The notes: generated from the sequence alone by a model not told the origin. Counted from the first letter of the stretch, positions 25,605-33,635 are shown. The stretch: DNA of 64,000 nt from Sphaerisporangium sp040685555 (GCF_040685555.1 NZ_JBFBIK010000031.1:1-64000), one strand, 5' to 3'. A program made the numbers and translations.

Positions 25605-27014
25605 TGTGCGGTCCCACCAGTCGCGGAACGACTCCTCAGGCACCTGCGGGACGTCCCTGGTGTCCGTCCACGCCGCGCCGGGACCCGGCAGATGCCTCTT
25701 CGGCACGAGCTTTCTGAACCGGCTCGCCAGGCGCTGGGCGCGCTCCAGCCGTACCGGCGTGTCGAGCACCCATCCGGCGGCCTTCAGCCCGAGCCGCTCG
25801 GCCGGGCCGTGCGGCGACCTGGCGCGCAGGTGCACGAGCACCTCCGGGATGTCGATCGCGACCGGGCACACGTCGTAGCACGCGCCGCACAGGCTGGAGG
25901 CGTACGGCAGCGAGGCGTCGAGCTCGGAGGCCATCCCGCGAAGTTGCGGGGTGAGGATGGCCCCGATCGGCCCGGGATAGACCGAGCCGTACGCGTGGCC
26001 GCCGACGCGCTCGTAGACGGGGCAGACGTTGAGGCAGGCCGAACAGCGGATGCAGCGCAGCGCCTGGCGCCCGATCTCGTCGGCCAGCACCTTGGTGCGG
26101 CCGTTGTCGAGGAGCACCAGGTGGAACTCCTGGCCCTCGGTGGCGCCCGTCCACATGGAGGTGTAGGGGTTCATCCGCTCGCCGGTGGAGCTCCTCGGCA
26201 GCAACTGCAGGAACACCTCCAGGTCGCGCCAGGTCGGCAGGACCTTCTCGATGCCCACCACGCTGATCAGCGTCTCCGGCAGCGTGAGGCACATGCGGCC
26301 GTTGCCCTCGGACTCCAGCACCACGAGGGTGCCGGTCTCGGCGACCACGAAGTTGGCGCCGGAGATGCCGACCTTGGTGGAGAGGAACCGCTCGCGCAGG
26401 TGCAGGCGCGCGGCCTCGGCGAGCGCCCTCGGGTCGTCGCTCAGGCTCTCGGGAGCGGGGCGGCCCCATTCGGCCATGTGCTCAAGGAAGATTTCCCGGA
26501 TCTCCGAGCGGTTCCGGTGGATGGCCGGCACCAGGATGTGGGATGGCCAGTCGTCGCCGAGTTGCACGATCAGCTCGGCGAGGTCGGTCTCGTAGGCGGT
26601 GATCCCGGCTTCGGACAGCGCCTCGTTGAGGCCGATCTCCTGGGTGGCCATCGACTTGACCTTGACCACCTCGGTCTGGCCAGTGGCCCTGACCAGGCCG
26701 GTCACGATCTCGTTGGCCTCGGCGGCGTCCGACGCCCAGTGGACGTGGCCGCCCGCCCCGGTGACCGCCTCCTCCACCTGGAGTAGGTAGCGGTCGAGGT
26801 TGCGCAGCGTCTCGTCCTTGATCGCCTTGCCCGCCGCGCGCAGCTCGTCCCAGTCGGGCAGCTCCTCCACCACGGACGCCCGCTTGGCGCGGATCGTGTG
26901 CGTCGCCTTGCGGAGGTTGTACCTGAGCTGGGAGTCCTGGAGTGCCTCCTCGGCGTTCTCCGGGAAGGCGGGCATGCCGAGGAAGGTGCCGGGGGCCTCT
27001 CCTTCGCGGGTCAC
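25587..27014 (-). CDS. lutB: Lactate utilisation iron-sulfur protein LutB
   Basis: 475 residues. LUD domain at about 60-300 (VKVKSMATQEIGLNEALSEA, GISGANFVVAETGTLVV) and a ferredoxin-like part near 310-400 with two clusters: CIRCSACLNVCPVYE and CGACYDVCPVAIDIPE. It passes electrons from lactate to the quinone pool with LutA and LutC. The GTG start overlaps the lutA stop by four bases; the opening TREGEAPGTFLGMPAF matches family starts, while the longer upstream frame is out of lutA. The C-terminus ends TEGGHR in the duplicated junction. Confidence 0.93.
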   Translation of the reverse strand: MTREGEAPGTFLGMPAFPENAEEALQDSQLRYNLRKATHTIRAKRASVVEELPDWDELRAAGKAIKDETLRNLDRYLLQVEEAVTGAGGHVHWASDAAEANEIVTGLVRATGQTEVVKVKSMATQEIGLNEALSEAGITAYETDLAELIVQLGDDWPSHILVPAIHRNRSEIREIFLEHMAEWGRPAPESLSDDPRALAEAARLHLRERFLSTKVGISGANFVVAETGTLVVLESEGNGRMCLTLPETLISVVGIEKVLPTWRDLEVFLQLLPRSSTGERMNPYTSMWTGATEGQEFHLVLLDNGRTKVLADEIGRQALRCIRCSACLNVCPVYERVGGHAYGSVYPGPIGAILTPQLRGMASELDASLPYASSLCGACYDVCPVAIDIPEVLVHLRARSPHGPAERLGLKAAGWVLDTPVRLERAQRLASRFRKLVPKRHLPGPGAAWTDTRDVPQVPEESFRDWWDRTEGGHR

Positions 27015-27787
27015 TGGTCCGACTCCGTGGTGGCCAGGATCTCGGCCAGGTGCATGACCCGCACGCCGGCGCGCATGCGGCTGAGCGTGCCGCCGATGTG
27101 CATCAGGCAGGAGTTGTCGGCGGCACAGAGCACTTCGGCGCCCGTAGAGATGATATTTCCTACCTTGTCGGCACACATGGCTGCCGAAACGGCCGCGTTC
27201 TTCACCGCGAAGGTGCCGCCGAAGCCGCAGCACTCCTCCGCGCCGGGAAGGGGCGTGAGCTCCAGCCCTCGCACGCTCTGGAGCAGCCGGGTCGGCTTGT
27301 CCCCCACGCGCAGCCCGCGCAGCGAGTGGCATGTCGGGTGATATGTCACCCGGTGTGGGAAATATGCGCCTACGTCGGTGACGCCGAGCACGTCCACCAG
27401 GAACTCCGACAGGTCGTACACCTTCGGGGCGACCTCGGCCACCTCCTCCGCGAACGGGGAGTGCCCGCCGTGCGCCCCCGCGAACGCCCCCGCCCGTGTC
27501 GCGCCCATGCCCGCCGCCAGCTTCGGGTACTGCTCGCGGACCATCGCGGCGCACGAACCCGACGGGGCGACCACGGCGTCGTAGCCGCGGAAGACGTCCA
27601 GGAAGTGCCGCGCCAGCCGTACGCCCTCGTCGCGGTATCCGGTGTTGACGTGCATCTGACCACAGCAGGTCTGGGCCGTGGGGAACTCCACCTCGCAACC
27701 GAGGCGGCGCAGCAGCGTCACGACCGCCTTCCCCGTGCCCGGGAAGAGTGTGTCGTTGACACACGTGACGAACAGGGCTACCCGCAT
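27011..27787 (-). CDS. lutA: Lactate utilisation protein LutA (CCG-domain)
   Basis: 258 residues with two CCG repeats: TCCGQMHVNTGY with APSGSCAAM, and CCGFGGTFAVKNAAVS with CADNS-like ADNSCLMHIGG. CCG domains bind iron-sulfur or haem-type cofactors in oxidoreductases such as GlcF, HdrB and LutA. The start MRVALFVTCVNDTLFPG is preceded by GGAAGGGG; an ATG seven codons earlier lacks a site. First gene of lutABC, transcribed away from its FadR-type regulator. Confidence 0.93.
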   Translation of the reverse strand: MRVALFVTCVNDTLFPGTGKAVVTLLRRLGCEVEFPTAQTCCGQMHVNTGYRDEGVRLARHFLDVFRGYDAVVAPSGSCAAMVREQYPKLAAGMGATRAGAFAGAHGGHSPFAEEVAEVAPKVYDLSEFLVDVLGVTDVGAYFPHRVTYHPTCHSLRGLRVGDKPTRLLQSVRGLELTPLPGAEECCGFGGTFAVKNAAVSAAMCADKVGNIISTGAEVLCAADNSCLMHIGGTLSRMRAGVRVMHLAEILATTESDQ

Positions 27788-27805
27788 CGGACCCCTTCCT
27801 TGCGT

Positions 27806-27855
27806 CACTCCGGCCGGAGTGGAGTGGTGAAGCCGAGTATGGTCAGACCATACTC
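27806..27855. promoter_or_regulatory. Two palindromes between lutA and its regulator
   Basis: GAGTATGGTC-A-GACCATACTC (27835-27855) is a perfect 10-bp inverted repeat holding TGGTC-N-GACCA, the site type of FadR-family GntR repressors such as LldR. CACTCCGGCCGGAGTG (27806-27821) is a second perfect palindrome 13 bases nearer lutA. Either or both can serve as operators for the divergent promoters. Confidence 0.75.
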
Positions 27856-27875
27856 CAGGGCAGAAGGAGGGTCAC

Positions 27876-28568
27876 GTGGCGGGCAGGGCGCGGCGGACAC
27901 GCGCGTTCGAGGAGGTGCTCCTCCAGGTCGAGCGGCGGATCGCCGAGGACGGGCTCAGGGTGGGAGACCGCCTCCCCGGCGAGCGGCAGCTCGCCGAACA
28001 GCTCCAGGTCAGCCGGGCCTCGGTGCGCGAGGCACTTCGCGTGCTCGAAACGCTGGGCGTGGTGTCGTCGCAGGCCGGCCGGGGGCCCGACGCGGGGGCG
28101 ATCCTGACCTCCCGCCCCGACAGCGCGCTCACCGACCTGCTCCGCCTCAGCCTCGGCCTGTCCAGCCTGTCGCTGCGCGAGGTCATCGACACCCGCCTGA
28201 TGATCGAACGCTGGTCCGCCGAACACGCCGCGGCCTCGCCCGCGGTGGCGGCCGAACCCGACGCGATGGCGGAGGCGATACGGGCGATGGAGGCGGCGGC
28301 GACCGCCGAGGAGTTCGTGGAGCACGACATCGCCTTCCACGTGGCCATCGCCGAGGCCTCCGGCAACAGGCTCGTCGCGGCCGTGATGCGCGCCCTGCGC
28401 GGCGCGATGCGCCGGTACGCCATCGAGGCCGTCGAGGGCCTCGGCGACACCGGCGCGTTACAGGGGGACCACCGCCGGATCCACGCCGCGATCACCTCGG
28501 GCGACGCGGCGGCGGCCGTCGAGGCCGTGACCGCCCACCTCGCCCACGCCTACCCCGAGCTCTTCTGA
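27876..28568 (+). CDS. FadR/GntR-family regulator of lactate genes (LldR-like)
   Basis: 230 residues. GntR wHTH at about 10-75 (RIAEDGLRVGDRLPGERQLA, VSRASVREALRVLE) and the all-helical FCD effector domain at 95-225, with the metal/effector pattern D..L, H.FH (EHDIAFHVAIAEASGN) and H (DHRRIHAAITSG). It most likely represses lutABC and itself in the absence of lactate. GTG start with GAAGGAGGG before it; the two palindromes lie just upstream. Confidence 0.9.
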   Translation: MAGRARRTRAFEEVLLQVERRIAEDGLRVGDRLPGERQLAEQLQVSRASVREALRVLETLGVVSSQAGRGPDAGAILTSRPDSALTDLLRLSLGLSSLSLREVIDTRLMIERWSAEHAAASPAVAAEPDAMAEAIRAMEAAATAEEFVEHDIAFHVAIAEASGNRLVAAVMRALRGAMRRYAIEAVEGLGDTGALQGDHRRIHAAITSGDAAAAVEAVTAHLAHAYPELF

Positions 28569-28585
28569 CCCTCGACCCGCACAGA

Positions 28586-28599
28586 TAGAACGTGTTCTA
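28586..28599 (+). promoter_or_regulatory. KstR-type operator TAGAACGTGTTCTA
   Basis: TAGAAC-GT-GTTCTA matches the KstR consensus TnnAACnnGTTnnA at every fixed position and is a perfect six-base inverted repeat. It lies about 40 bases before the F420 oxidoreductase start and after the stop of the lactate regulator. TetR-type repressors of lipid and steroid degradation bind such sites. Confidence 0.65.
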
Positions 28600-28637
28600 A
28601 TGCGGGCGGTGGACCGTACTCCCCCGGAGGTCTGGAC

Positions 28638-29657
28638 ATGAGCGGTGACCTGAAGCTCGGACTGAACGTCGGCTACTGGCAGCGGAACGCCGACGACGCC
28701 ACCGAGGTGGTCCAGACGGCCGAGCGGCTCGGCTACGACTCGGTGTGGACGGCCGAGGCGTACGGGTCGGACGCCTTCACCCCTCTGGCCTGGTACGGCG
28801 CCCGGACCAGCAGGATCAAGCTGGGCACCAGCGTCGCGCAGATCTCGGCGCGCGCGCCGGTCACCACCGCGATGACCGCCATGACGCTCGACCACCTCAC
28901 CGGAGGCCGGTTGCTGCTCGGTATCGGCGCATCCGGTCCCCAGGTCGTGGAGGGCTGGTACGGCCGGCCGTTCCCCCGGCCGCTCGCCCGCACCCGCGAG
29001 TACGTCGACATCATGCGCAAGGTGTGGCGCAGGGAAGAACCGGTTACCAGCGACGGTCCGCACTACCCGCTGCCGTACCCCGGCGGAGCCGAGCTGGGCA
29101 AGCCGCTCAAGCTGATCACCCACCCGCTGCGGCCGGAGATCCCGATCTACCTCGGCGCGGAGGGGCCCAAGAACGTCGCGCTGGCCGCCGAGATCACCGA
29201 CGGCTGGCTGCCGCTGTTCGTCTTCCCCGAGAAGATCGAGAGCATGTACGGCGAATCCCTGGCGGGCGCCAGGCCCGGCTTCGACATCGCGGCGATGGTG
29301 CTGGTGATGATCACCGGCGACGTCCAGGCCGCCCTGAACGGCGTCAAGATGATGCTCACGCTCTACATCGGGGGCATGGGCGCCAAGAGCCGCAACTTCC
29401 ACGCCGACATCGTCGGCCGCATGGGCTTCGCCGACGCGGCCCAGAAGATCCAGGAGCTGTACCTCGCGGGACGCAGGGACGAGGCCTTCGAGGCGATCCC
29501 GGACGAGCTGGCCGACGGCATCTCCCTGGTCGGCCCGATCGGCCGCATCCGCGAACGCCTCCAGCTGTGGCGCGACAGCCCGGTCACCAACCTCCTCGTC
29601 ATGGGCCCCCGCGACGAGCCCACCCTGCGCTCGATCCGCGACCTGGTACTCGGCTGA
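28638..29657 (+). CDS. LLM-class F420-dependent oxidoreductase
   Basis: 339 residues, luciferase-like (beta/alpha)8 barrel. Landmarks: LKLGLNVGYWQRNADDATEV, WTAEAYGSDAFTPLAWYGAR, RIKLGTSVAQISARAPVTTA, HLTGGRLLLGIGASGPQVVE and TDGWLPLFVFPEKI. This is the F420-using type found in steroid and fatty-acid gene sets of actinobacteria; cofactor F420 rather than FMN is a family expectation. GGAGGT lies eight bases before the ATG. The KstR-type box in front suggests a role in lipid or sterol breakdown. Confidence 0.9.
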   Translation: MSGDLKLGLNVGYWQRNADDATEVVQTAERLGYDSVWTAEAYGSDAFTPLAWYGARTSRIKLGTSVAQISARAPVTTAMTAMTLDHLTGGRLLLGIGASGPQVVEGWYGRPFPRPLARTREYVDIMRKVWRREEPVTSDGPHYPLPYPGGAELGKPLKLITHPLRPEIPIYLGAEGPKNVALAAEITDGWLPLFVFPEKIESMYGESLAGARPGFDIAAMVLVMITGDVQAALNGVKMMLTLYIGGMGAKSRNFHADIVGRMGFADAAQKIQELYLAGRRDEAFEAIPDELADGISLVGPIGRIRERLQLWRDSPVTNLLVMGPRDEPTLRSIRDLVLG

Positions 29658-29700
29658 CCGGCGTTCAGGCCACCGATCTATGATCGCCGCCGACGAGAAA

Positions 29701-29726
29701 TGATATCACTTTCAGAAGTGATATCA
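29701..29726 (+). promoter_or_regulatory. Operator of the toxin-antitoxin pair: paired TGATATCA sites
   Basis: TGATATCACTT-TCAG-AAGTGATATCA is a perfect 11-bp inverted repeat. Each arm carries TGATATCA, itself a palindrome; the two are 18 bases apart centre to centre. It ends seven bases before the antitoxin start, as expected for autoregulation by an RHH antitoxin with its toxin. Confidence 0.85.
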
Positions 29727-29733
29727 TGCGCCT

Positions 29734-30060
29734 ATGAAGCAGCTCCTGTTGAGGGTCGACGACGAGCTCCACGCACGCTTGCGCGAACGCGCGCGGCGGG
29801 AACACCGCTCCATCAACGCGATCGCCAACGACATCCTCGCAGTCGCCGCGACGATGGATCCGGATTCGCCTCAGGACCGGCTGAAGTCCCGAGCCGCGGC
29901 ACTCGGAGTGCTCGCTCAGCGAGCTCCGCGCGACCCCGGCGACGGGACCACCGCATCTGCCCCGCACCATCCCGTGGACATGGAGCGGATCGTCCGGCTC
30001 ACGACAGGCTGGGGCCCCCAACTCGACGAGATCATCGCCGATGATCGTGACCGCTCATGA
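29734..30060 (+). CDS. Ribbon-helix-helix antitoxin (FitA/VapB type)
   Basis: 108 residues. The N-terminal RHH motif is MKQLLLRVDDELHARLRERA followed by REHRSINAIANDILAVAA, the FitA/Arc form. The C-terminal half is disordered-looking and ends in a helix (VDMERIVRLTTGWGPQLDEI) that would wrap the toxin's active site. Its stop overlaps the toxin start (ATGA). Expected to bind the inverted repeat directly upstream and neutralise the PIN toxin. Confidence 0.88.
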   Translation: MKQLLLRVDDELHARLRERARREHRSINAIANDILAVAATMDPDSPQDRLKSRAAALGVLAQRAPRDPGDGTTASAPHHPVDMERIVRLTTGWGPQLDEIIADDRDRS

Positions 30061-30497
30061 TCGTCTACGCGGACTCGTCGGTACTGGCCCGCGCCTACCT
30101 TGCCGACGAGCCCTACCACGCTGAGGCGCGATCTCTGCTCGAAGATCCGGATGTTCTTATGGTCACGGGATCGTGGACCGACATCGAGGTGAGTGGCGCC
30201 CTCGTACGGGCCGCACGCGGGCACAGCGGAGATCTTCAGGAACTCCTGCGCGCCTGGGACAGCCACACCAACCCGGAAGGCGGGCTCATCACTCTGCTCA
30301 CCGCCCCACAGGAGCAGGTGGAGGCACGGGCGCTTCACATCGTCCGCCGGCACGGGCTGCGAGCCATGGACGCCTGGCATGTGTCCATCGCGTCTTTGGT
30401 GGTTCCGGAGCTGGCTGACGGCGACAGTTACGGTTTCGCGTCCCGCGACAAGGCTCAGGCCGAGGTCGCGGCAGGATACGGCTTCATGCCCGTCTGA
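30057..30497 (+). CDS. PIN-domain toxin (VapC/FitB type)
   Basis: 146 residues. Acidic PIN residues can be seen: D5 in MIVYADSSVL, E43-region in WTDIEVSGALVRA, D (AMDAWHVSIASL) and the late acidic residue in SRDKAQAEVAAGYGF. PIN toxins are Mg2+-dependent endoribonucleases, many cutting tRNA or rRNA. Coupled to the antitoxin by ATGA. Complete in length and without damage, so the pair is probably active. Confidence 0.9.
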   Translation: MIVYADSSVLARAYLADEPYHAEARSLLEDPDVLMVTGSWTDIEVSGALVRAARGHSGDLQELLRAWDSHTNPEGGLITLLTAPQEQVEARALHIVRRHGLRAMDAWHVSIASLVVPELADGDSYGFASRDKAQAEVAAGYGFMPV

Positions 30498-30815
30498 GCG
30501 GCGGCGCGAATCCGGTGAGGCGTGGGAACAGGCGGTGGGCGTTGCGTGTGATCAGGCCCCGCCAGGCCCGCGCACCGGTCCATCGGCTCCAGGTGCGCCG
30601 CTGGGCTCCAGCCGGGCCAGCCGGGGCCAATTCCTAGATGGCGCTGAACGTTTCAGGCCTGCGGCGCCTGTCTTCGGGGCCGCTCCAGGTCAGATCCGCC
30701 GGAGTCGGGGGCCGGTAGGCGTGGCCTGTCTCTGGGCGACCGGCGATGCGACGCTTCCTGTGCTGCCTCCGGAGCGCTTCCGGATATGTACTTCTGTCAC
30801 CCAGCAGGAGAATTC
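30498..30815. other. Gene-free stretch with a possible C-terminal gene remnant
   Basis: No complete gene. On the minus strand about 30500-30570 reads RGLITRNAHRLFPRLTG in one frame, which has the feel of the end of an enzyme but has no start nearby; it may be a remnant at the island edge. The last 30 bases hold the ribosome site of the secreted peptide gene. Confidence 0.3.
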
Positions 30816-31052
30816 ATGCACAAGGTAAGAAATCTGCTCCTCACGGTCGCCCTCGCCAGTGGTCTGGCGGTCTCCCTTGGGGCGATGCCGGCGCAGGCCG
30901 CCACCCTCCGGAACGTCTACTACGACTCATCCGACTGCTACCGATACGGCAGCTACGGCGTCCAGAACGGTTTGTGGACCTCGTACACCTGCACCTTCGT
31001 CAGCAACGGGTCCAGCACGTGGCCGTACGGCTTCTGGTTCCTCTACGCGTGA
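30816..31052 (+). CDS. Secreted small protein, 78 residues
   Basis: Clear Sec signal peptide: basic MHKVRN, hydrophobic LLLTVALASGLAVSLGAM, cleavage near PAQAA-T at about residue 29. The mature part is about 49 residues with two Cys (SDCYRYG and YTCTFVS, probably one disulfide) and is rich in Tyr, Ser, Gly and Trp, ending WPYGFWFLYA. AGGAG lies six bases before the ATG; an upstream in-frame ATG lacks a site. No family recognised; small aromatic secreted proteins of this kind in actinomycetes include inhibitors and cell-surface peptides. Confidence 0.75.
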   Translation: MHKVRNLLLTVALASGLAVSLGAMPAQAATLRNVYYDSSDCYRYGSYGVQNGLWTSYTCTFVSNGSSTWPYGFWFLYA

Positions 31053-31372
31053 CCTCCCTCCGGCGGCCCTGCCAGTAAGGAATTCCCTACCTCCTCCCGC
31101 GGCCCGGCCAAGGGAACTCCCCGCTCTTTCCGGGCAATCAGGGAGCATCACCTGGCCGGGCATCAGCACGTCGGTTCGCGCCTGGGCCGGGGGCACCGGG
31201 GGCAGCCCCTTCCACACCGAAGGGACGGTCCGGTTCCGCGCCCACTACGTCGACCACGGACGCCCCGGCCGCATGGAAGGTCGGTCGGTATTCCTTTTGG
31301 GGAATTGTCGGTCAGCGGGCCCTTCTCGCAAGGTGTGAAGGAACACGGACACATCAGGTGAGGAGAAGCAGT
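31053..31372. other. Intergenic stretch
   Basis: No gene, strong hairpin or operator seen. The final 20 bases contain the AGGAG of the next gene. Confidence 0.5.
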
Positions 31373-31624
31373 GTGAGGGCGCTTCTGGAGGCCTCTACGC
31401 CTGAGGTCAAGGAAGTGCCTCCGGCTGTCTTCCAGGCCCCGGAGATCAAGGCTGAGAAGCCTGTGGAGATCGTGAGCGAGACCCTGTTCGACCTCCCCCC
31501 GGCGAGCGGCGGGGTCGCTCCGGTGACAATCGTTCTGGGCGCCCACGGGATGAAGTTCGTTCCGCTCGTCACTCCCAGCGAGATCGACTGGGACGCCATC
31601 CTTGAGATGGAGGCCGCTGCCTAG
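31373..31624 (+). CDS. Small acidic hypothetical protein, 83 residues
   Basis: GTG chosen seven bases after AGGAG; an earlier GTG overlaps that site. The protein opens with Glu/Pro/Val-rich sequence (EVKEVPPAVFQAPEIKAEKP), has a central hydrophobic strand (APVTIVLGAHGMKFVPLV) and ends in the acidic helix DWDAILEMEAAA. No Cys, no membrane span. A good rho-independent terminator follows, which supports a real single-gene transcript. Family not recognised; a modified-peptide precursor is possible but nothing specific supports it. Confidence 0.6.
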   Translation: MRALLEASTPEVKEVPPAVFQAPEIKAEKPVEIVSETLFDLPPASGGVAPVTIVLGAHGMKFVPLVTPSEIDWDAILEMEAAA

Positions 31625-31957
31625 CGGCCTCTGGAGAGTGCTCCCCGGCCACGCGCCGGGGGGCTTTTTCCTGCCGCATCGGCTCCGGTTTCCTGAACCC
31701 CAGCGTCTGCTGCACGTAAATCTAACTTCCCCCTGACCTGGACAAAGGGTCTTTCCCTGCCTTGCGCGGTTCGGCTCGAATAGTGGACTGAATTCAGATG
31801 GCCTTGATCTTGCGGTGTCATTTCTGGCAGTTTCTTGTTGCCGGTGTCGTGGGCGAAGCTATCAGTGATCTTTGACGTTCCGTGACAGCGCAATCACGGA
31901 CGAAGTACATACTTGTCCACGTATCCCCCTTCGACCTCAAGTCAGGATTCGTGGCCG
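31625..31957. other. Intergenic stretch with terminator
   Basis: Holds the terminator at 31642-31669. The rest is lower in GC than the flanks (mixed composition, about 55 percent) and shows no gene. Confidence 0.5.
31642..31669 (+). terminator. Rho-independent terminator
   Basis: CCCCGG (31643-31648) and CCGGGG (31656-31661) form a GC stem with a seven-base loop, followed by GGCTTTTTC. One of the few classical U-tract terminators in the window. Confidence 0.8.
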
Positions 31958-32191
31958 ATGTTCCTCCCGCAGTCCCCCCGCTGGCAGCGCGCCGTCATCG
32001 TCGCCCTGCTCATCGTTCCCTTGCTCGTGATCATCCTCCTGAGCTTCCCTGTTTGGCTCTCCTGGCCCTGGCTGAAGCAGGACCGGCGCACTGACGTACT
32101 CAACCTGGTGGAGAAGGTGACCGACGCCTTGAAGGCGTTCGTGGCCGAGTCGAAGGACAAGGATGACGACCATGAGGACGCCACCAAATAG
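31958..32191 (+). CDS. Small single-span membrane protein, 77 residues
   Basis: Starts MFLPQSPRWQRAV; one strong membrane helix at about 12-40 (VALLIVPLLVIILLSFPVWL), then an amphipathic, charged tail (DVLNLVEKVTDALKAFVAES) that ends KDKDDDHEDATK. The frame is open from a TTG 15 codons earlier, but the ATG fits the membrane protein better. It converges on another small membrane protein gene. Function unknown. Confidence 0.6.
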   Translation: MFLPQSPRWQRAVIVALLIVPLLVIILLSFPVWLSWPWLKQDRRTDVLNLVEKVTDALKAFVAESKDKDDDHEDATK

Positions 32192-32283
32192 AGAAGCCGC
32201 CGGCCACGATCGGTCGGCGACCGCACATGCCCCCGCAGGAAAGAAGAAAGAAGTTCATCCGTCACGTACGTGGGCACAGGAAA

Positions 32284-32309
32284 GGCCCCTCCCCGGATCG
32301 GGAGGGGCC
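32284..32309. terminator. Perfect 10-bp hairpin between convergent small genes
   Basis: GGCCCCTCCC pairs exactly with GGGAGGGGCC around CGGATC. TTTCC follows on the minus-strand side. Likely bidirectional terminator for the two convergent genes. Confidence 0.75.
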
Positions 32310-32337
32310 ACGTCCATCCACCACTCAAGGAAGCGGA

Positions 32338-32628
32338 TCACTCACGCTTCCTCTGCTTGCGTAACCAGCGTCGCCACGCGGGAAGCTCAGGAGGCTTGTC
32401 CACTTCCCCGCCTGGCTCGTCATCCGATTCTTCCGCACTGTCGTCTGTGCGGTAGGTCAGTGCTAGCTCACCAACAAATCGGTTCTTCCAAGTGATCTTT
32501 GCCACGCGCTGGGCGTTGCCCACCAGTATGACTAGAAGGACACCTAGGAACGTCGTCGCTATGACTGCGACCACTGGAAGAATCAACCTTCCAGGGCTGC
32601 TGACCGCGTCTGCGATCGCAGCCCCCAT
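32338..32628 (-). CDS. Small membrane protein with charged tail, 96 residues
   Basis: One membrane helix at about 14-37 (LILPVVAVIATTFLGVLLVILVG shortened in part), a basic patch (RVAKITWKNRF), an acidic middle (DDSAEESDDEPGGE) and a basic end (WRRWLRKQRKRE). ATG start; low-GC upstream region. It faces the 77-residue membrane protein across a shared terminator. No family recognised. Confidence 0.55.
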   Translation of the reverse strand: MGAAIADAVSSPGRLILPVVAVIATTFLGVLLVILVGNAQRVAKITWKNRFVGELALTYRTDDSAEESDDEPGGEVDKPPELPAWRRWLRKQRKRE

Positions 32629-32968
32629 GGTGCGCTACGCCTTACCCGGGTTCAGAGATTTCGAGGACATCCCCGCCCCTTTCCCTAATCGAATTCAAAT
32701 AAATTCGGGGGGTCTGAAGCCCATGAGCGACCTAGGTTGTCGCCCCGTCTTCTCGGCGTATCTCTGCTTAGTGGAGCGCATAAAAATCTCCCCGCACTAT
32801 CCACGTCGGCAGTCGTCCCCACCATGGCGGGGACCGAATCACACGCGGGACCATTCTACGGAAAACCGGGCTATTCGCCACTCAAACGACATAACCCCAG
32901 ATCAGGGCATGAAGAAGCCCCCGAGCACTCCAAGAACCCAGGGGCTTCTCGTAGGACTTCTTAGAGCC
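32629..32968. other. Intergenic stretch between two minus-strand genes
   Basis: Contains the terminator of the DUF397 gene at 32913-32949 and lower-GC DNA. No gene seen. Confidence 0.5.
32913..32949 (-). terminator. Terminator after the DUF397 gene
   Basis: AGAAGCCCC and GGGGCTTCT form a perfect nine-pair stem with a 19-base loop, starting about 20 bases after the DUF397 stop; TTC follows. Confidence 0.7.
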
Positions 32969-33205
32969 CTACGTCTGCGGGGAGATCCACGTCTCAGCGG
33001 GGTTCAGCTCGTACGACGGCTCCAGGTCGAACTCTCCGGTCTTCGCCCCCCGCAGGAACATGACCCACTCGGAGTAGGTGAAGAAGAGAACGGGCGATGC
33101 GTCGCCGTGCTTAGAGTCCCTCACTTTCACGCCGTCGATGGTGACGGCGACCTCGACACATTGGTCCGTGCTGTAGCTCCCCGAAGCCTTCCGCCACTCA
33201 GTCAC
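32969..33205 (-). CDS. DUF397-domain protein
   Basis: 78 residues with the DUF397 pattern: WRKASGSYSTDQCVEVAV, VKVRDSKHGDASPVLFFT and EWVMFLRGAKTGEF. In actinomycetes DUF397 proteins normally follow an XRE/DUF5753 regulator and act with it, as in BldB/WhiJ-type systems. Here the gene before it, coupled by a GTGA overlap, is not an XRE protein. GTG start. A dedicated terminator follows. Confidence 0.88.
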   Translation of the reverse strand: MTEWRKASGSYSTDQCVEVAVTIDGVKVRDSKHGDASPVLFFTYSEWVMFLRGAKTGEFDLEPSYELNPAETWISPQT

Positions 33206-33549
33206 CTGCTCATCTCCTCAAGCAAGGAGAGAAGCACGTCGGCAACCGCGAGAGGGCTACCGACCTCCGAGACCGTGAGCCGATGAACCCCCTGCGGGCT
33301 GGCGGGGGGTTGCGTCCGTGAGCGCGGCTGATCCACTTCGACGGTGCCGACATGATGGCGTCCGGCGTACACGTCCAGTTCTGGCCTGCCACGGTTGATG
33401 TAGGTGTGCCGACCACCCCGCATGGACAGGTGGTAGTGGTTCACAAGCCTCGTGGTGAACCCTCTTGCCCGAAGTTGTGCCGCCACGTCCCCGAGAGCCT
33501 TCGCCTGCTCCTCGACTGTCTTGGCGTTGATGAACTCCGATCGCTCCAT
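33202..33549 (-). CDS. Hypothetical partner of the DUF397 protein, 115 residues
   Basis: Starts MERSEFINAKTVEEQAKALG; GGAAGGCAGG precedes the ATG, while the upstream extension of the frame has no site. Helical N-terminus, a beta-rich centre (TTRLVNHYHLSMRGGRHTYI, then ELDVYAGRHHVGTVEV) and a C-terminal helix (LAVADVLLSLLEEMSR). It occupies the place where an XRE regulator is usual but shows no HTH. Divergent from the short GntR gene. Unknown family. Confidence 0.6.
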   Translation of the reverse strand: MERSEFINAKTVEEQAKALGDVAAQLRARGFTTRLVNHYHLSMRGGRHTYINRGRPELDVYAGRHHVGTVEVDQPRSRTQPPASPQGVHRLTVSEVGSPLAVADVLLSLLEEMSR

Positions 33550-33635
33550 GCCCTGCCTTCCGTCGTGCCCTGCTGACGGGGCCAGACTAAGTAAACATGT
33601 CCACTGCTGTCCATGGAGGTCTCTAGATATCCAGT

